From assembly GCF_022601675.1 (NCBI RefSeq), contig NZ_JAKVIL010000005.1, forward strand, positions 124,001 to 188,000: a stretch of DNA of 64,000 nt, read 5' to 3'. Origin of the DNA: Ancylobacter gelatini. Lineage in GTDB: Bacteria > Pseudomonadota > Alphaproteobacteria > Rhizobiales > Xanthobacteraceae. The notes beneath the pieces were generated by a model. It had not been told where the DNA came from. It saw only the letters and a program-made list of their open reading frames with translations, and did no database searches. Of this stretch, positions 24,256 through 33,373 are shown piece after piece (position 1 is the stretch's first letter; the number at the start of each line of letters is the position of its first letter). Both the position numbers and the translations under genes were made by a program.

Positions 24256-26927
24256 GACATCTCGCTTGATCGGTCCCCGCCCGCCGTCACGATGAGCTGG
24301 CGCAGTTCGGGGAGGCAGGAGCCGCAATTGGTCCCGCATTTGAGGAGCTGGCCCAGTTCGGCCGTCGTGTCGGCGCCCGCGCGGATCGTACGACGGATCA
24401 GGTCGGCACCAATGCCGAAGCAGGAACAAACGATCTCGCCGGTCGCCGCCACCGGCTCCACCGAGCGCGCGGCCAGCAGGCTGCGGCGCGTGTGGGCGTC
24501 GAGCGGGCCGACGGCGGCAAACAGGCTGAACAGCCAGCCGGGGTCGGGAAGAGCGCCCGGCGCGTCGATCATGACGTAGTCGAGCATCCGGCCCGTCTCA
24601 TCCGTGCCGGAGCCGCGAAAGATCCCCCGCGTCACATCCCGCAACTCGGCCCGTCCCGCAGATGCGCCGATGAGGCCGAGCACACGGTTGAAGCCGTCTT
24701 CCGGCATCCCTGCGCCGGACAGCCGATAGGCATACCCGCCCTCGATCCGGGTACGGGACCAATGCTCGATATTCTCGGGGCGCAGCTGGTCTCGGGAGAG
24801 CAACAGCCCCTCCCAGCCCGTTGCAACCGGGACGACGCGCACCGGCGTGTGCTTGAGCTCGGGCTGGCCGGAGACCGGGTCACAGGCGGGGTTGACCACC
24901 CGGCCGGGCGATCCGCCGGGCATGATCTCGTCGGTCCAGTGCATCGGCATGAAGATCTGGCCCGCGGCCAGTTCGTCGCTGAGGTTCACGCGGGCCACGG
25001 CGGAACCCCAGTCACTCGAGATTTCCGCCAGCCCGCCGGCGCGCAGCCCGGCCTCTTTCGCATCCGCAGGATGGACCGTCACGAAGGCTTCGGGCGTCTG
25101 CGCCATGAGGCGCGGCACTTCCCCGGTGCGCGTCATGGTGTGCCACTGGTCGCGCAGCCGGCCGGTATTGAGGATCAACGGCGCCCTGGACGAGAGAGGG
25201 TGAGCCGGTGCCGCCTGGCGGACCGGGATGCAGCGCGCGCGCCCGTCCGTCGTCGGGAACCGCCCCTGTGTCAGCAGCCGCGCCGTGCCGGCCCTCTGCC
25301 CGGCGGGGACCGGCCACTGGACCGGATCGAGGGCCTCATACTCCGCGTCCGAAAGATCGGCCAGGCCGGATATGTCGAACAGGCGTTCGCCGTCATTGCG
25401 AAAGCCTGAAAGCGCCGCGTGCTCGCGGAAGATGTCAGCCGGGTGCTGATAGGCGAAGGCCTCGCCATGCCCGAGCCGGCGGGCCAGTTGCGCGAGCATC
25501 CACCAGTCCGGCCGGGCTTCGCCGGGCAAGGGCATGAAGGCCCGCTGGCGAGAGATCCGCCGTTCCGAATTGGTGACGGTGCCCGCCTTCTCACCCCACG
25601 CGGCGGCCGGAAGCAGCACATCGGCGTGACGGGTGGTGTCGGTGCCGGCCACGCAATCGGACACGACGAGGAAATCACATCGTTCCAGCGCCGCCCGCAC
25701 CCGGCCCCCATCGGGCAGGCTCGCGGCGGGGTTTGTTCCCATCACCCAGAGCGCGCGAATGCGCCCTTCCCCGAGAGCGTTGAAAAGCTCCACGGCCTTC
25801 AGCCCCGGCCGCTCGGCGAGGCGCGGCGCCTGCCAGAAATCGCGCACCCGGTCGAGATCGGCGCGGTCGGCAAATCCGGCATGGGCGGCGAGCTGGTTGG
25901 CGAGCCCGCCCACCTCGCGCCCGCCCATGGCGTTGGGCTGGCCGGTGAAGGAGAACGGGCCCATGCCCGGCGCGCCGATCCGCCCGGTGGCCAGATGGCA
26001 ATTGATGATGGCGTTGACCTTGTCGGTGCCCTGCGAGGACTGATTCACGCCCTGCGAATAGACGGTGACCACGCGGCGCGTGCCGGCAAAGGCGGCGTAG
26101 AACGAGTCGACCTGAGCCGTTTCCAGCCCGCAGCCCCGGGCGACCGTCTCGATATCCGGCGCGTCCTCCTGTGCCGCGAGGAGCGTCGCGGCAAAACCGG
26201 CGGTCGAGCGATCGAGGAACGCGGGGTCCAGCGCCCCGACGCGGGCGAGATGGGCCAGCAGGCCGTTGAACAGCAGGACATCCGTACCCGGGCGGAGCGG
26301 CAGGAACAGGTCGCAGTCGCTGGCGGTGGCGCTGCGGCGCGGGTCGATCGCCACCAGCCGGGCGCCACGCCGGGCGCGGGCATCGGTCAGGCGACGGAAC
26401 AGGATCGGGTGACACCAGGCGGCATTGGAGCCGACGAGAACGACGAGGTCGGCCTCGTCGAGATCCTCGTAGCAGCAGGGCACGACGTCCTCGCCGAAGG
26501 CCCGCACGTGGCCGGCAACCGATGAGGCCATGCACAGACGGGAATTGGTGTCGATATTGGCGGCGCCGATAAAGCCCTTCATCAATTTGTTGGCGACGTA
26601 ATAATCCTCGGTCAGCAACTGCCCCGAGGCATAGAAGGCCACCGATTCCGGCCCATGCGCGTCAATCGCCTCGCGAAAGCGCGCCGCCACCAGATCGAGC
26701 GCCGTGTCCCAGTCGGCGCGCTCGCCCTTCACCATCGGGTGGAGCAGGCGATGCTCCAGCGAGAGTGTTTCCCCCAGCCCGGACCCCTTGGTGCAGACGC
26801 GTCCGTGATTGGCCGGATGGCTCGGATCGCCGGCTGTGACGGGCGCGGCGCCACCCAGCACCCCGCATCCTGTGCCGCAATAGGGGCAGGTGGTGCGAAC
26901 CGGAGCGGGAGTGATGAGCGCCGTCAT
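24237..26927 (-). CDS. nasA: Assimilatory nitrate reductase, molybdopterin catalytic subunit with C-terminal BFD-type domain
   Basis: An 896-residue cytoplasmic molybdoenzyme of the DMSO reductase family. The N-terminal 4Fe-4S motif is CPYCGTGCGV with the fourth cysteine in RVCTKG. Then come NIDTNSRLCMASSVAGH, GSNAAWCHPILF, VNQSSQGTDKVNA, GPFSFTGQPNAMGGREVGG and a C-terminal MPT-binding LILNTGRLRDQWHTMTRTG block. The last 60 residues add a BFD-like 2Fe-2S domain with CSCFGIG and CGTNCGSC cysteine pairs. It reduces nitrate to nitrite. It lies 11 bases after the flavoprotein gene, which may feed it electrons. Confidence 0.96.
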   Translation of the reverse strand: MTALITPAPVRTTCPYCGTGCGVLGGAAPVTAGDPSHPANHGRVCTKGSGLGETLSLEHRLLHPMVKGERADWDTALDLVAARFREAIDAHGPESVAFYASGQLLTEDYYVANKLMKGFIGAANIDTNSRLCMASSVAGHVRAFGEDVVPCCYEDLDEADLVVLVGSNAAWCHPILFRRLTDARARRGARLVAIDPRRSATASDCDLFLPLRPGTDVLLFNGLLAHLARVGALDPAFLDRSTAGFAATLLAAQEDAPDIETVARGCGLETAQVDSFYAAFAGTRRVVTVYSQGVNQSSQGTDKVNAIINCHLATGRIGAPGMGPFSFTGQPNAMGGREVGGLANQLAAHAGFADRADLDRVRDFWQAPRLAERPGLKAVELFNALGEGRIRALWVMGTNPAASLPDGGRVRAALERCDFLVVSDCVAGTDTTRHADVLLPAAAWGEKAGTVTNSERRISRQRAFMPLPGEARPDWWMLAQLARRLGHGEAFAYQHPADIFREHAALSGFRNDGERLFDISGLADLSDAEYEALDPVQWPVPAGQRAGTARLLTQGRFPTTDGRARCIPVRQAAPAHPLSSRAPLILNTGRLRDQWHTMTRTGEVPRLMAQTPEAFVTVHPADAKEAGLRAGGLAEISSDWGSAVARVNLSDELAAGQIFMPMHWTDEIMPGGSPGRVVNPACDPVSGQPELKHTPVRVVPVATGWEGLLLSRDQLRPENIEHWSRTRIEGGYAYRLSGAGMPEDGFNRVLGLIGASAGRAELRDVTRGIFRGSGTDETGRMLDYVMIDAPGALPDPGWLFSLFAAVGPLDAHTRRSLLAARSVEPVAATGEIVCSCFGIGADLIRRTIRAGADTTAELGQLLKCGTNCGSCLPELRQLIVTAGGDRSSEMSCSSLS

Positions 26928-26938
26928 GAACCTGCCCG

Positions 26939-28579
26939 TCAGTACACGTCGGCCTGATAGCGGCCGGCCGCTTTCAGCGCCGCGATATAGGCCTTCGCGG
27001 CGGCGGCATCGCGGGCTCCATGCTGCTCGACCACGGCGTGCAGAGCCTTGTCGACATCGGCCGCCATGCGCTTGGCATCCCCGCAGATGTAGAAATGAGC
27101 GCCGCGCTCCAACCAGTCGAACAGCGCCGCGCCCTCTTCCCGCATCCGGTCCTGCACATAGACCTTGCGCGCGCCGTCCCGCGACCAGGCGAGCGAGAGC
27201 CGCGTGAGCGCACCGGCGGCCTGAAGCCCCTCCAGCTCCTCCTGATAGAAGAAGTCACTGTCGCGACGTTGATGGCCGAAGAACAGCCAGGCCCCGCCCG
27301 TTGCATCGGTGGCGAGCCGCTCCTGCAGAAAGGCGCGAAAGGGGGCGATGCCGGTTCCCGGACCCACCATGATGATCGGAATCGCCCCGGAAGCCGGCAA
27401 TGCAAAGCCATGGGCCTTCTGAACATAAACCGGCAATTGAGCGCCCGGCTCAATCCGGTCGGCCAGAAAGGTCGAGGCCACGCCAAGGCGCGAGCGGCTG
27501 CCGACATCGTAGCGCACCGTATCGACCGTCAGGCTCAACTGCCCGGGCGCGGCCTTCGGGCTGGATGAGATGGAGTAGAGGCGGGGCTGAAGCGGATCGA
27601 GCGCGGCGAGGAAGGCACCGGTCTCCGGCAATGCCGAGGACTTTCCGAGCGCCGCCAGCACATCCGTGGTGTCGAGGTCGCCATCGGGATCCTCGCCCTC
27701 GGCGAGACGGGCCAGCTTCACCTTCTCGTCCAGGTCGGCCGTGGTCTCGGCCAGAAGGGTGAACAGCGCATCGGGCGCGGCCCCGAGCGCCTTGTCCCTC
27801 AGGAGCGTTTCGCGAACACGGCGTCCATCCACCAGCGTGTCGGGGGCGAGGCCGAGGCATGCCATCACCGCGTCCACCAGTTCGGGAGCGTTCGCCGGCA
27901 GCAGGCCGAAGCTGTCGCCGGCGGCGTAGTCGAGCCCCTCCGGCAACCGGAAATCGAGGTGCCAGGTCTGCTTGGCCGAAGCCCCCTTATTGAGCCGGCG
28001 GCGCGACAGGAAGGTCGCCTTCACCGGATGCTCGCGCGAATAGCCGGGCAACGAACCGGCGGGCGACGCGGCCGCGATCTGGCTGGCGCCGGTCGCGGCG
28101 GGCTTGGGCGCATCCGCCTCCCCGTCACGCTCGGCGGCCAGCTTCTTGAGCATCCGCAACGTTTCCTTGCCGCCCGGCTGGCACAGGTTGAGCCGCGTCT
28201 CGGCGCCACCGGCCAGCGCGTCGGAATAGGCCTCGCACGTATAGCCGCACTGGCCGCAATCCTGCTGGGCCATCGCGGCCATCATCCGGCGGCGCAACGG
28301 GCGGCCGGTGGCCATCTCCATGCGGTCGGCCAGCGGCAGCGTCGGGTCGTGCCAGGGTGCGGCACCGTCGTCGCCGTCACCCGGCCCTGCGGACGGCGAT
28401 TCGAGGTTCACGCCGGGCAGCAGCGCCTGCGCCTGCTCGGGCGCGAGCGGCGCAGCACCCGGCCCTTCAAGCGACAGGAGCCCGGCAAAGAAGCCGTTGA
28501 GCCACGCGCGCTGGATGGGGCTGAACGGCGCATTGTCGGGCAGCAGCGGGGCGAGGAAGGGGGGCGGCTGAATGCTCAT
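26939..28579 (-). CDS. NADPH/FAD-dependent reductase with N-terminal Fe-S domain (sulfite reductase flavoprotein-like) for nitrate/nitrite reduction
   Basis: A 546-residue protein. The frame is open upstream into nirA, but the ATG at 28579 overlaps the nirA stop (ATGA) and is the natural start. About residues 105-140 hold a cysteine cluster, DCGQCGYTCEAYSDAL and later NLCQPGGK, resembling a 4Fe-4S domain. From about 180 the CysJ/P450-reductase-type FAD domain begins (RPRLYSISSSP is the FAD-binding motif), followed by the NADPH domain with GPGTGIAPFRAFLQER, FFGHQRRDSDFFY and a C-terminal YQADVY. No FMN flavodoxin domain is present, unlike CysJ. It presumably passes NADPH electrons to the NirA-like and NasA enzymes encoded on either side. 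Confidence 0.88.
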   Translation of the reverse strand: MSIQPPPFLAPLLPDNAPFSPIQRAWLNGFFAGLLSLEGPGAAPLAPEQAQALLPGVNLESPSAGPGDGDDGAAPWHDPTLPLADRMEMATGRPLRRRMMAAMAQQDCGQCGYTCEAYSDALAGGAETRLNLCQPGGKETLRMLKKLAAERDGEADAPKPAATGASQIAAASPAGSLPGYSREHPVKATFLSRRRLNKGASAKQTWHLDFRLPEGLDYAAGDSFGLLPANAPELVDAVMACLGLAPDTLVDGRRVRETLLRDKALGAAPDALFTLLAETTADLDEKVKLARLAEGEDPDGDLDTTDVLAALGKSSALPETGAFLAALDPLQPRLYSISSSPKAAPGQLSLTVDTVRYDVGSRSRLGVASTFLADRIEPGAQLPVYVQKAHGFALPASGAIPIIMVGPGTGIAPFRAFLQERLATDATGGAWLFFGHQRRDSDFFYQEELEGLQAAGALTRLSLAWSRDGARKVYVQDRMREEGAALFDWLERGAHFYICGDAKRMAADVDKALHAVVEQHGARDAAAAKAYIAALKAAGRYQADVY

Positions 28580-30384
28580 CGTGCGTCCTCCGCGCGGAAC
28601 ATCGCCGCGAGCTCGGCCACATCGTGGCGGCGGGAGAATTGCGCAAAACTCTCGTCGGGCGAGGCGCGCCGCTCCATCCAGACACCCAGCATGCGCTCGA
28701 TCAGCCGCGGCGTGTCCTCCGCCTTCACCTGCGAGAACAGTTCCCGTCCGATGGCCGCATCGGGCCCGAAGCCGCCGCCGACCAGCACATTGTAACCGTC
28801 CGTGGTATCGCCCTCGTCGGAGATCGGGACACGGGCGCCGAGCAGCCCGATGTCGCCGATATAGTGCTGGGCACAGGAGTGATGGCAGCCGGTCAGGTGA
28901 ATATTCACCGGCTGGTCGACGCTCAGGCGCCCGTCGCACCAGGCCGCGATTTCCTCGGCGTTGCGCTTGGTCGGGGCGGCCGCGAATTTGCAGCCCTCGC
29001 TGCCGGTGCACGCCACGAGCCCCGCGCGGACCGCGCTGGCGGAGATACCGATGCCCAGGGCCTCCAGAGCCGCGACGGCGAGCGGCACATTCGCATCGGA
29101 CACGCCGGAGATGAGCAGATTCTGCCAGACGGTGAGGCGCAGATCCCCATCGCCGAGATCACGGGCGACGCGCGCGATGCCGCGCATCTGGTCGAGGTTC
29201 ATGCGCCCTACCGGCAACACGACGCCGATCCAGTTCAATCCCGGCTGCTTCTGGCGGTGCACGCCGATATGCGTCTGCCGGCCGGCGTTGGGTCGTTCCG
29301 CGATGGCGCCGGCCGGCGCGCGGGTCAGCGGCGCACCGAGCTTGGCCTCGACCTCCCGCAGGAAGGCATCGAATCCCAGCTCGTCCAGCACATATTTGAG
29401 CCGGGCCTTGTTCCGGTTGGTCCGGTCGCCCCGGTCGATGAACACCCGGACGATGGCATCGGCGACGCGGGTCGCCTCCTCCGGCGGGACGATGACGCCG
29501 GTGTCGCGGGCGAAGTCCTTGTGGCCGGTGATGCCCCCCAGCGCGAGACGGAACCACACGCCCGGCGCGACGCCGTGGCCGTCGCTCACCTCCACCGCCT
29601 GAAAGCCGATATCGTTGGTGTCCTCCAGCGCCGCGATCAGGCCGGCGCCGTCGAAGGCGACATTGAACTTGCGCGGCAGGCCGTACATGGCCCGCTCATT
29701 GAGGATGTGGTGATGCCATTCCAGCGCATAGGCGCGGGTGTCGATCAGTTCCTGCGGATCGATACCGGCCGTCGGCGTGCCGGTGACGTTGCGGATATTG
29801 TCCGCGCCCGAACCCTTGCAGGTGAGCCCCAGCCCGACGAGCTTCTCCAGTACGGCGATGCCATCGCGCGCCGGCACCTCGCGGATCTGGAGATTGGCCC
29901 GCGTGGTGACATGCGCATAGGGGCCGCCATGAGCCTCGGCGATGTCGGCAACCCCTGTGAGTTGCCAATGGCTCATGATCCCGTTGGGAATGCGCAGGCG
30001 CACCATGTAGCTGTCCTGCGTCGGGCCGACAAAGAACAGCCCGTGATAGCGCCACCGCAGCACGTCGGGGCCCTTGGGAAAGGCACCATCCCGCGCGGCC
30101 CGCTTCATGCGGGGGTAGGAATCGAGGCCCATTTCCTCGCGCTTGGCAACCTCGGCATCGACCAGTTTCCTGCCCGCGACCTCGAAGCGGGCCATGGCCC
30201 GGTGGCTGGCGGCATCCGGGCCCACAGGCTCCGGCGGCACGGCAGCGCCCGGCGGGCGGGCGCCGCCGGGCGCGGCTTTCGCATCGCCGATGGGCGCGAG
30301 CCCGCGCGCGGCGCGCATCGCCGAAATGCCGGAGACGAAACCCTCCAGGTAGTTCTTCTGTTCGACGGTGAAATCCCCGCTCAT
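28576..30384 (-). CDS. nirA: NirA-family siroheme/4Fe-4S nitrite (sulfite) reductase hemoprotein
   Basis: A 602-residue hemoprotein. The ATG at 30384 is chosen over the longer open frame because it yields the family N-terminus FTVEQKNYLEGFVSGISA. It contains two nitrite/sulfite-reductase ferredoxin-like half-domains (MSHWQLTGVADIAEAHG and GLNWIGVVLPVGRMNLDQ). The siroheme/4Fe-4S cysteines are in ACTGSEGCKFA (C-x5-C) and TGCHHSCAQH (C-x3-C). The long linker with a PGGARPPG region after residue 30 is typical of alphaproteobacterial NirA-type proteins. It reduces nitrite to ammonium with six electrons. It overlaps the flavoprotein gene by four bases. Confidence 0.93.
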   Translation of the reverse strand: MSGDFTVEQKNYLEGFVSGISAMRAARGLAPIGDAKAAPGGARPPGAAVPPEPVGPDAASHRAMARFEVAGRKLVDAEVAKREEMGLDSYPRMKRAARDGAFPKGPDVLRWRYHGLFFVGPTQDSYMVRLRIPNGIMSHWQLTGVADIAEAHGGPYAHVTTRANLQIREVPARDGIAVLEKLVGLGLTCKGSGADNIRNVTGTPTAGIDPQELIDTRAYALEWHHHILNERAMYGLPRKFNVAFDGAGLIAALEDTNDIGFQAVEVSDGHGVAPGVWFRLALGGITGHKDFARDTGVIVPPEEATRVADAIVRVFIDRGDRTNRNKARLKYVLDELGFDAFLREVEAKLGAPLTRAPAGAIAERPNAGRQTHIGVHRQKQPGLNWIGVVLPVGRMNLDQMRGIARVARDLGDGDLRLTVWQNLLISGVSDANVPLAVAALEALGIGISASAVRAGLVACTGSEGCKFAAAPTKRNAEEIAAWCDGRLSVDQPVNIHLTGCHHSCAQHYIGDIGLLGARVPISDEGDTTDGYNVLVGGGFGPDAAIGRELFSQVKAEDTPRLIERMLGVWMERRASPDESFAQFSRRHDVAELAAMFRAEDAR

Positions 30385-30404
30385 GGCGTCCTCAGCTGGA
30401 ATTG

Positions 30405-31625
30405 TCAGGCCGCCTTGCACAGGGCCGGGCCAAAGATCAGGGTGTCGCGGATCGGCTCGATATTCCGTCCGCTCTGGATCAGATCGAAGAAGAAGCCCGC
30501 ATCGCCGGTGTCGCCGTAGAGCACGGCACCGACGAGCCGGTCCTCGCGCACGACGAGGCGGGCGTAGTGGCCGAGGCGCGGGTCGCGCAGCACGATGTCC
30601 TCGCACGCCGGTCCGCCGGTGAAATCACCCGCCGAGAACAGGTCGATGCCCGTCACTTTCAGCCGCGTGGCGGTCGGCGATGGAACATAGCGGGCGGCCT
30701 CGCCGACGAGATGGGCCGCGAGCGCGCGCGCCATGTCATAGAGCGGCGCCACGAGCCCATGGCAGAGGCCCCGGTGCTCGGCGCACTCGCCGAGCGCGTA
30801 AATGCCGGGAACGCTGCTGCGCAGCGCATCGTCGACGACAATGCCGCGCGCCACGTCCAGACCGGCGGCGCGGGCGAGGTCCACCCGCGGTCGCACGCCG
30901 ATCGCCATGACGACAAGGTCCGCGGGCAGCCGGCGGCCATCGGCGAGCCGCACGCCGGTGACGTGATCCATGCCCAGAATCGCATCGGTCGTGACGCCCG
31001 TGAGTATGGACAGGCCCCGGCTTTCCAGAGCGCCGCGCAACAGGTCCGCGGCCTCGGCATCGAGTTGACGCTCCATCAGATGCGGCATGAGATGCAGCAC
31101 CGTGACCGCCATACCCTGCCGGGCGAGGCCATAAGCCGCCTCAAGACCCAGCAGTCCCCCGCCGATCACCACCGCCCGCCGGCCTTCGCCGGCCCGGTCG
31201 AGCATGGCGGCGACATCCTCGACATTGCGGAAGTTGACGACACCCGGCAGGTCGGCGCCGGGCAATGGCGGGCTGACCGGGCTCGACCCGGTGGCAAGGA
31301 CGAGGCGGTCATAGCCGAAGATGCGGCCATCGGGGGTCACGACGCGGCGCGGCCCCGGCTCGATCGAGGTCACGGTGGCGCCGGTGTGGAGGATCACGCC
31401 ATGGCGCGCATACCAGCCGGCCGGGTGAAGGAGGATATCGTCCGGCGCACTGTCGCCCGCCAGCACAGGGGAGAGCAGAATCCGGTTATAGGCGGGGCGC
31501 GCCTCGGCCCCGAGAAGGGTGATGGCAAAGCGGCCGGGGGCGCGCTCGACCAGTTCCTCGACCAGGCGGGTGCTGGCCATGCCATGGCCGATGATGAGAA
31601 GGCGCTCGGGCGCAGCAGGTGGCAT
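30405..31625 (-). CDS. FAD-dependent NAD(P)H oxidoreductase, NirB N-terminal-like (stand-alone)
   Basis: A 406-residue flavoprotein. The ATG at 31625 follows GTGAGG at good spacing, and a GTG at 31637 overlapping the transporter ATPase stop is the alternative. It has the FAD-binding LLIIGHGMAS in place of the usual GxGxxG, the PAYNRILLSPVLAG block of NirB/NasD-type proteins, an NAD-binding VVIGGGLLGLEAAYGLA, and a distal GIYALGECAEHRG FAD motif. It corresponds to the FAD domain of NADH-nitrite reductase without the siroheme or Fe-S parts. It lies between the nitrate transporter and nirA genes and is likely an electron-transfer partner, possibly redundant with the NADPH reductase. Confidence 0.88.
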   Translation of the reverse strand: MPPAAPERLLIIGHGMASTRLVEELVERAPGRFAITLLGAEARPAYNRILLSPVLAGDSAPDDILLHPAGWYARHGVILHTGATVTSIEPGPRRVVTPDGRIFGYDRLVLATGSSPVSPPLPGADLPGVVNFRNVEDVAAMLDRAGEGRRAVVIGGGLLGLEAAYGLARQGMAVTVLHLMPHLMERQLDAEAADLLRGALESRGLSILTGVTTDAILGMDHVTGVRLADGRRLPADLVVMAIGVRPRVDLARAAGLDVARGIVVDDALRSSVPGIYALGECAEHRGLCHGLVAPLYDMARALAAHLVGEAARYVPSPTATRLKVTGIDLFSAGDFTGGPACEDIVLRDPRLGHYARLVVREDRLVGAVLYGDTGDAGFFFDLIQSGRNIEPIRDTLIFGPALCKAA

Positions 31626-31633
31626 GATCGACC

Positions 31634-32431
31634 TCACGCCGCCTCGATGAAGCGATGGCGCTCATAGAGGAATTTGAGCACCGCCGCCCGGCAGCGCAGA
31701 TAACCGGAGTCCGCCACCAGATCGAGACGCCGCCGCGGACGCTCCAGCGGCACGTCGAGAATCTCGCCAATACATGCGGCGGGGCCGTTGGTCATCATCA
31801 CGATGCGGTCGGAGAGCAGCACGGCCTCGTCGACATCATGGGTGATCATCATCACCGTATTGCCGAGGCTGGCGTGAATCTGCATCACCGAATCCTGAAG
31901 ATGGGCACGGGTAAGCGCGTCGAGCGCACCGAACGGCTCGTCGAGCAGCAACACTTTCGGTTCCATGGCGAGCGCCCGGGCGATACCGACCCGCTGCTTC
32001 ATGCCGCCGGAAATCTCCGAAGGTCGTTTGGCGCGGGCATGGCCCATCTGCACCAGTTCGAGATTGTGCAGGGTCCAGTCATGACGTTCGGCGGAGGTCT
32101 TGCGGGAGCGGAACACCTTGTCCACCGCGAGCCGGACATTGTCGTAGACGGTCAGCCAGGGCAGCAGCGAATGGTTCTGGAACACCACGGCGCGATCGGG
32201 TCCGGGCGCGTTCACCTCGCAATTGTCGAGCAGCACGGCACCCGTGCTCACCTGGGTCAGGCCGGCCACGATGTTCAGCAGGGTGGACTTGCCGCAGCCG
32301 GAATGGCCGATGATCGAGATGTACTCGCCACGACCGACCTTCAGGTCGATGCCGGTCAGGACCTGGGTGACGGTCCCGCCGCGCGCATAGGACTTGCCGA
32401 CCTGTTCGATGGAGAGATAGGCGCTTGCCAT
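31634..32431 (-). CDS. nrtD: Nitrate/nitrite ABC transporter ATP-binding protein
   Basis: A 265-residue ATPase of NrtD/NasD type, started at ATG 32431, 13 bases after the permease stop. It has Walker A GHSGCGKST, Q-loop VFQNHSLLPWLTVYDNV, signature ISGGMKQRVGIARAL, Walker B VLLLDEPFGALDALTR and switch ITHDVDEAVLLSDR. The tail ERPRRRLDLVADSGYLRCRAAVLKFLYE is characteristic of nitrate-type ATPases. No NrtC-like fused receptor domain is present. It energises uptake with the NrtA- and NrtB-like proteins encoded just upstream. Confidence 0.95.
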   Translation of the reverse strand: MASAYLSIEQVGKSYARGGTVTQVLTGIDLKVGRGEYISIIGHSGCGKSTLLNIVAGLTQVSTGAVLLDNCEVNAPGPDRAVVFQNHSLLPWLTVYDNVRLAVDKVFRSRKTSAERHDWTLHNLELVQMGHARAKRPSEISGGMKQRVGIARALAMEPKVLLLDEPFGALDALTRAHLQDSVMQIHASLGNTVMMITHDVDEAVLLSDRIVMMTNGPAACIGEILDVPLERPRRRLDLVADSGYLRCRAAVLKFLYERHRFIEAA

Positions 32432-32444
32432 GATCGCGTACTCC

Positions 32445-33350
32445 TCAGGAGGTGGCGGTGCCGCGGGTGACCAGCACCCCGACCAGCGCAACGGAACGAT
32501 CCAGGAAGAAGCCGACGATCCCGACATAGATCAGCGCCACGATGATGTCGCTGATGAGCGAAGAGTTCCAGGCATCCCAGATGAAGAAGCCAATTCCGAC
32601 GCCGCCGATCAGCATTTCCGCGGCGACGATGGCAAGCCATGACAAGCCGATGCCGATGCGCAGGCCCGTGAAGATGTATGGAGCGGCGGCCGGGATCATG
32701 ATCTTGACGGCATATTCCAGCGGATTGAGCTGGAGCACCCGCGCGACGTTTCGGTAATCTTCCGGAATATTGCGGATACCGACAGCCGTGTTGATCACGA
32801 TCGGCCAGACGGCGGTAATGAAGATGACGAAGATCGCCGAGGGCTCGCCGCTCTTGAACGCCGCCAGCGCCAGCGGCAGCCAGGCGAGCGGCGGCACGGT
32901 GCGCAAAACCTGGAACAGAGGGTCGAGGCTGCGCATCGCCCATTGCGACTGGCCGATGAGCGTGCCGATCGCCACACCACCAATGGCGGCCAGCGAGTAC
33001 CCCAGCAGCACGCGCTGGAGACTGGCGTAGAGGTGCCAGAACAGACCCTTGTCGAGCCCGCCCCGATCATAGAAGGGATCGGTGATCAGCTCCCACGTAT
33101 CGGCGACGACGCGGGACGGCGGCGGCAGCGCGGCATCCGGCCCCGCGCACAGCAGTTCCCAAACCCCCAGAAGGACGATCAGCGGGATCAGCGGCGGCAC
33201 CACCGTGCCCGCGACCGCGCGGGCGATGGCGACAGGCCGTGCGCTCCACGGCCTGGGTCGGGGCGCGGTGATCGCCAGCACCTTCGCCTTCGGAAAGGCG
33301 GCGACCCTGGGCTCGGCCGGGGAAAGATTGTCTCGGGCGGGCAGGCTCAT
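32445..33350 (-). CDS. nrtB: Nitrate ABC transporter permease
   Basis: A 301-residue permease, ATG at 33350, 23 bases after the receptor gene. A proline-rich cytoplasmic N-terminus of about 45 residues leads to six hydrophobic segments. Nitrate-permease blocks are visible: LLGVWELLCAG, PPSRVVADTWELITDPFYDRGG, LFWHLYASLQRVLLGYSLAAIGGVAIGTLIG split across two helices, then FQVLRTVPPLAWLPLALAAF and the EAA loop IPEDYRNVARVLQLNPLEY. The C-terminal AAEMLIGGVGIGFFIWDAWN is diagnostic of NrtB. It forms the membrane channel of the nitrate importer. Confidence 0.95.
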   Translation of the reverse strand: MSLPARDNLSPAEPRVAAFPKAKVLAITAPRPRPWSARPVAIARAVAGTVVPPLIPLIVLLGVWELLCAGPDAALPPPSRVVADTWELITDPFYDRGGLDKGLFWHLYASLQRVLLGYSLAAIGGVAIGTLIGQSQWAMRSLDPLFQVLRTVPPLAWLPLALAAFKSGEPSAIFVIFITAVWPIVINTAVGIRNIPEDYRNVARVLQLNPLEYAVKIMIPAAAPYIFTGLRIGIGLSWLAIVAAEMLIGGVGIGFFIWDAWNSSLISDIIVALIYVGIVGFFLDRSVALVGVLVTRGTATS

Positions 33351-33373
33351 GGCAGCTCTCCTGCGGCTCGCGC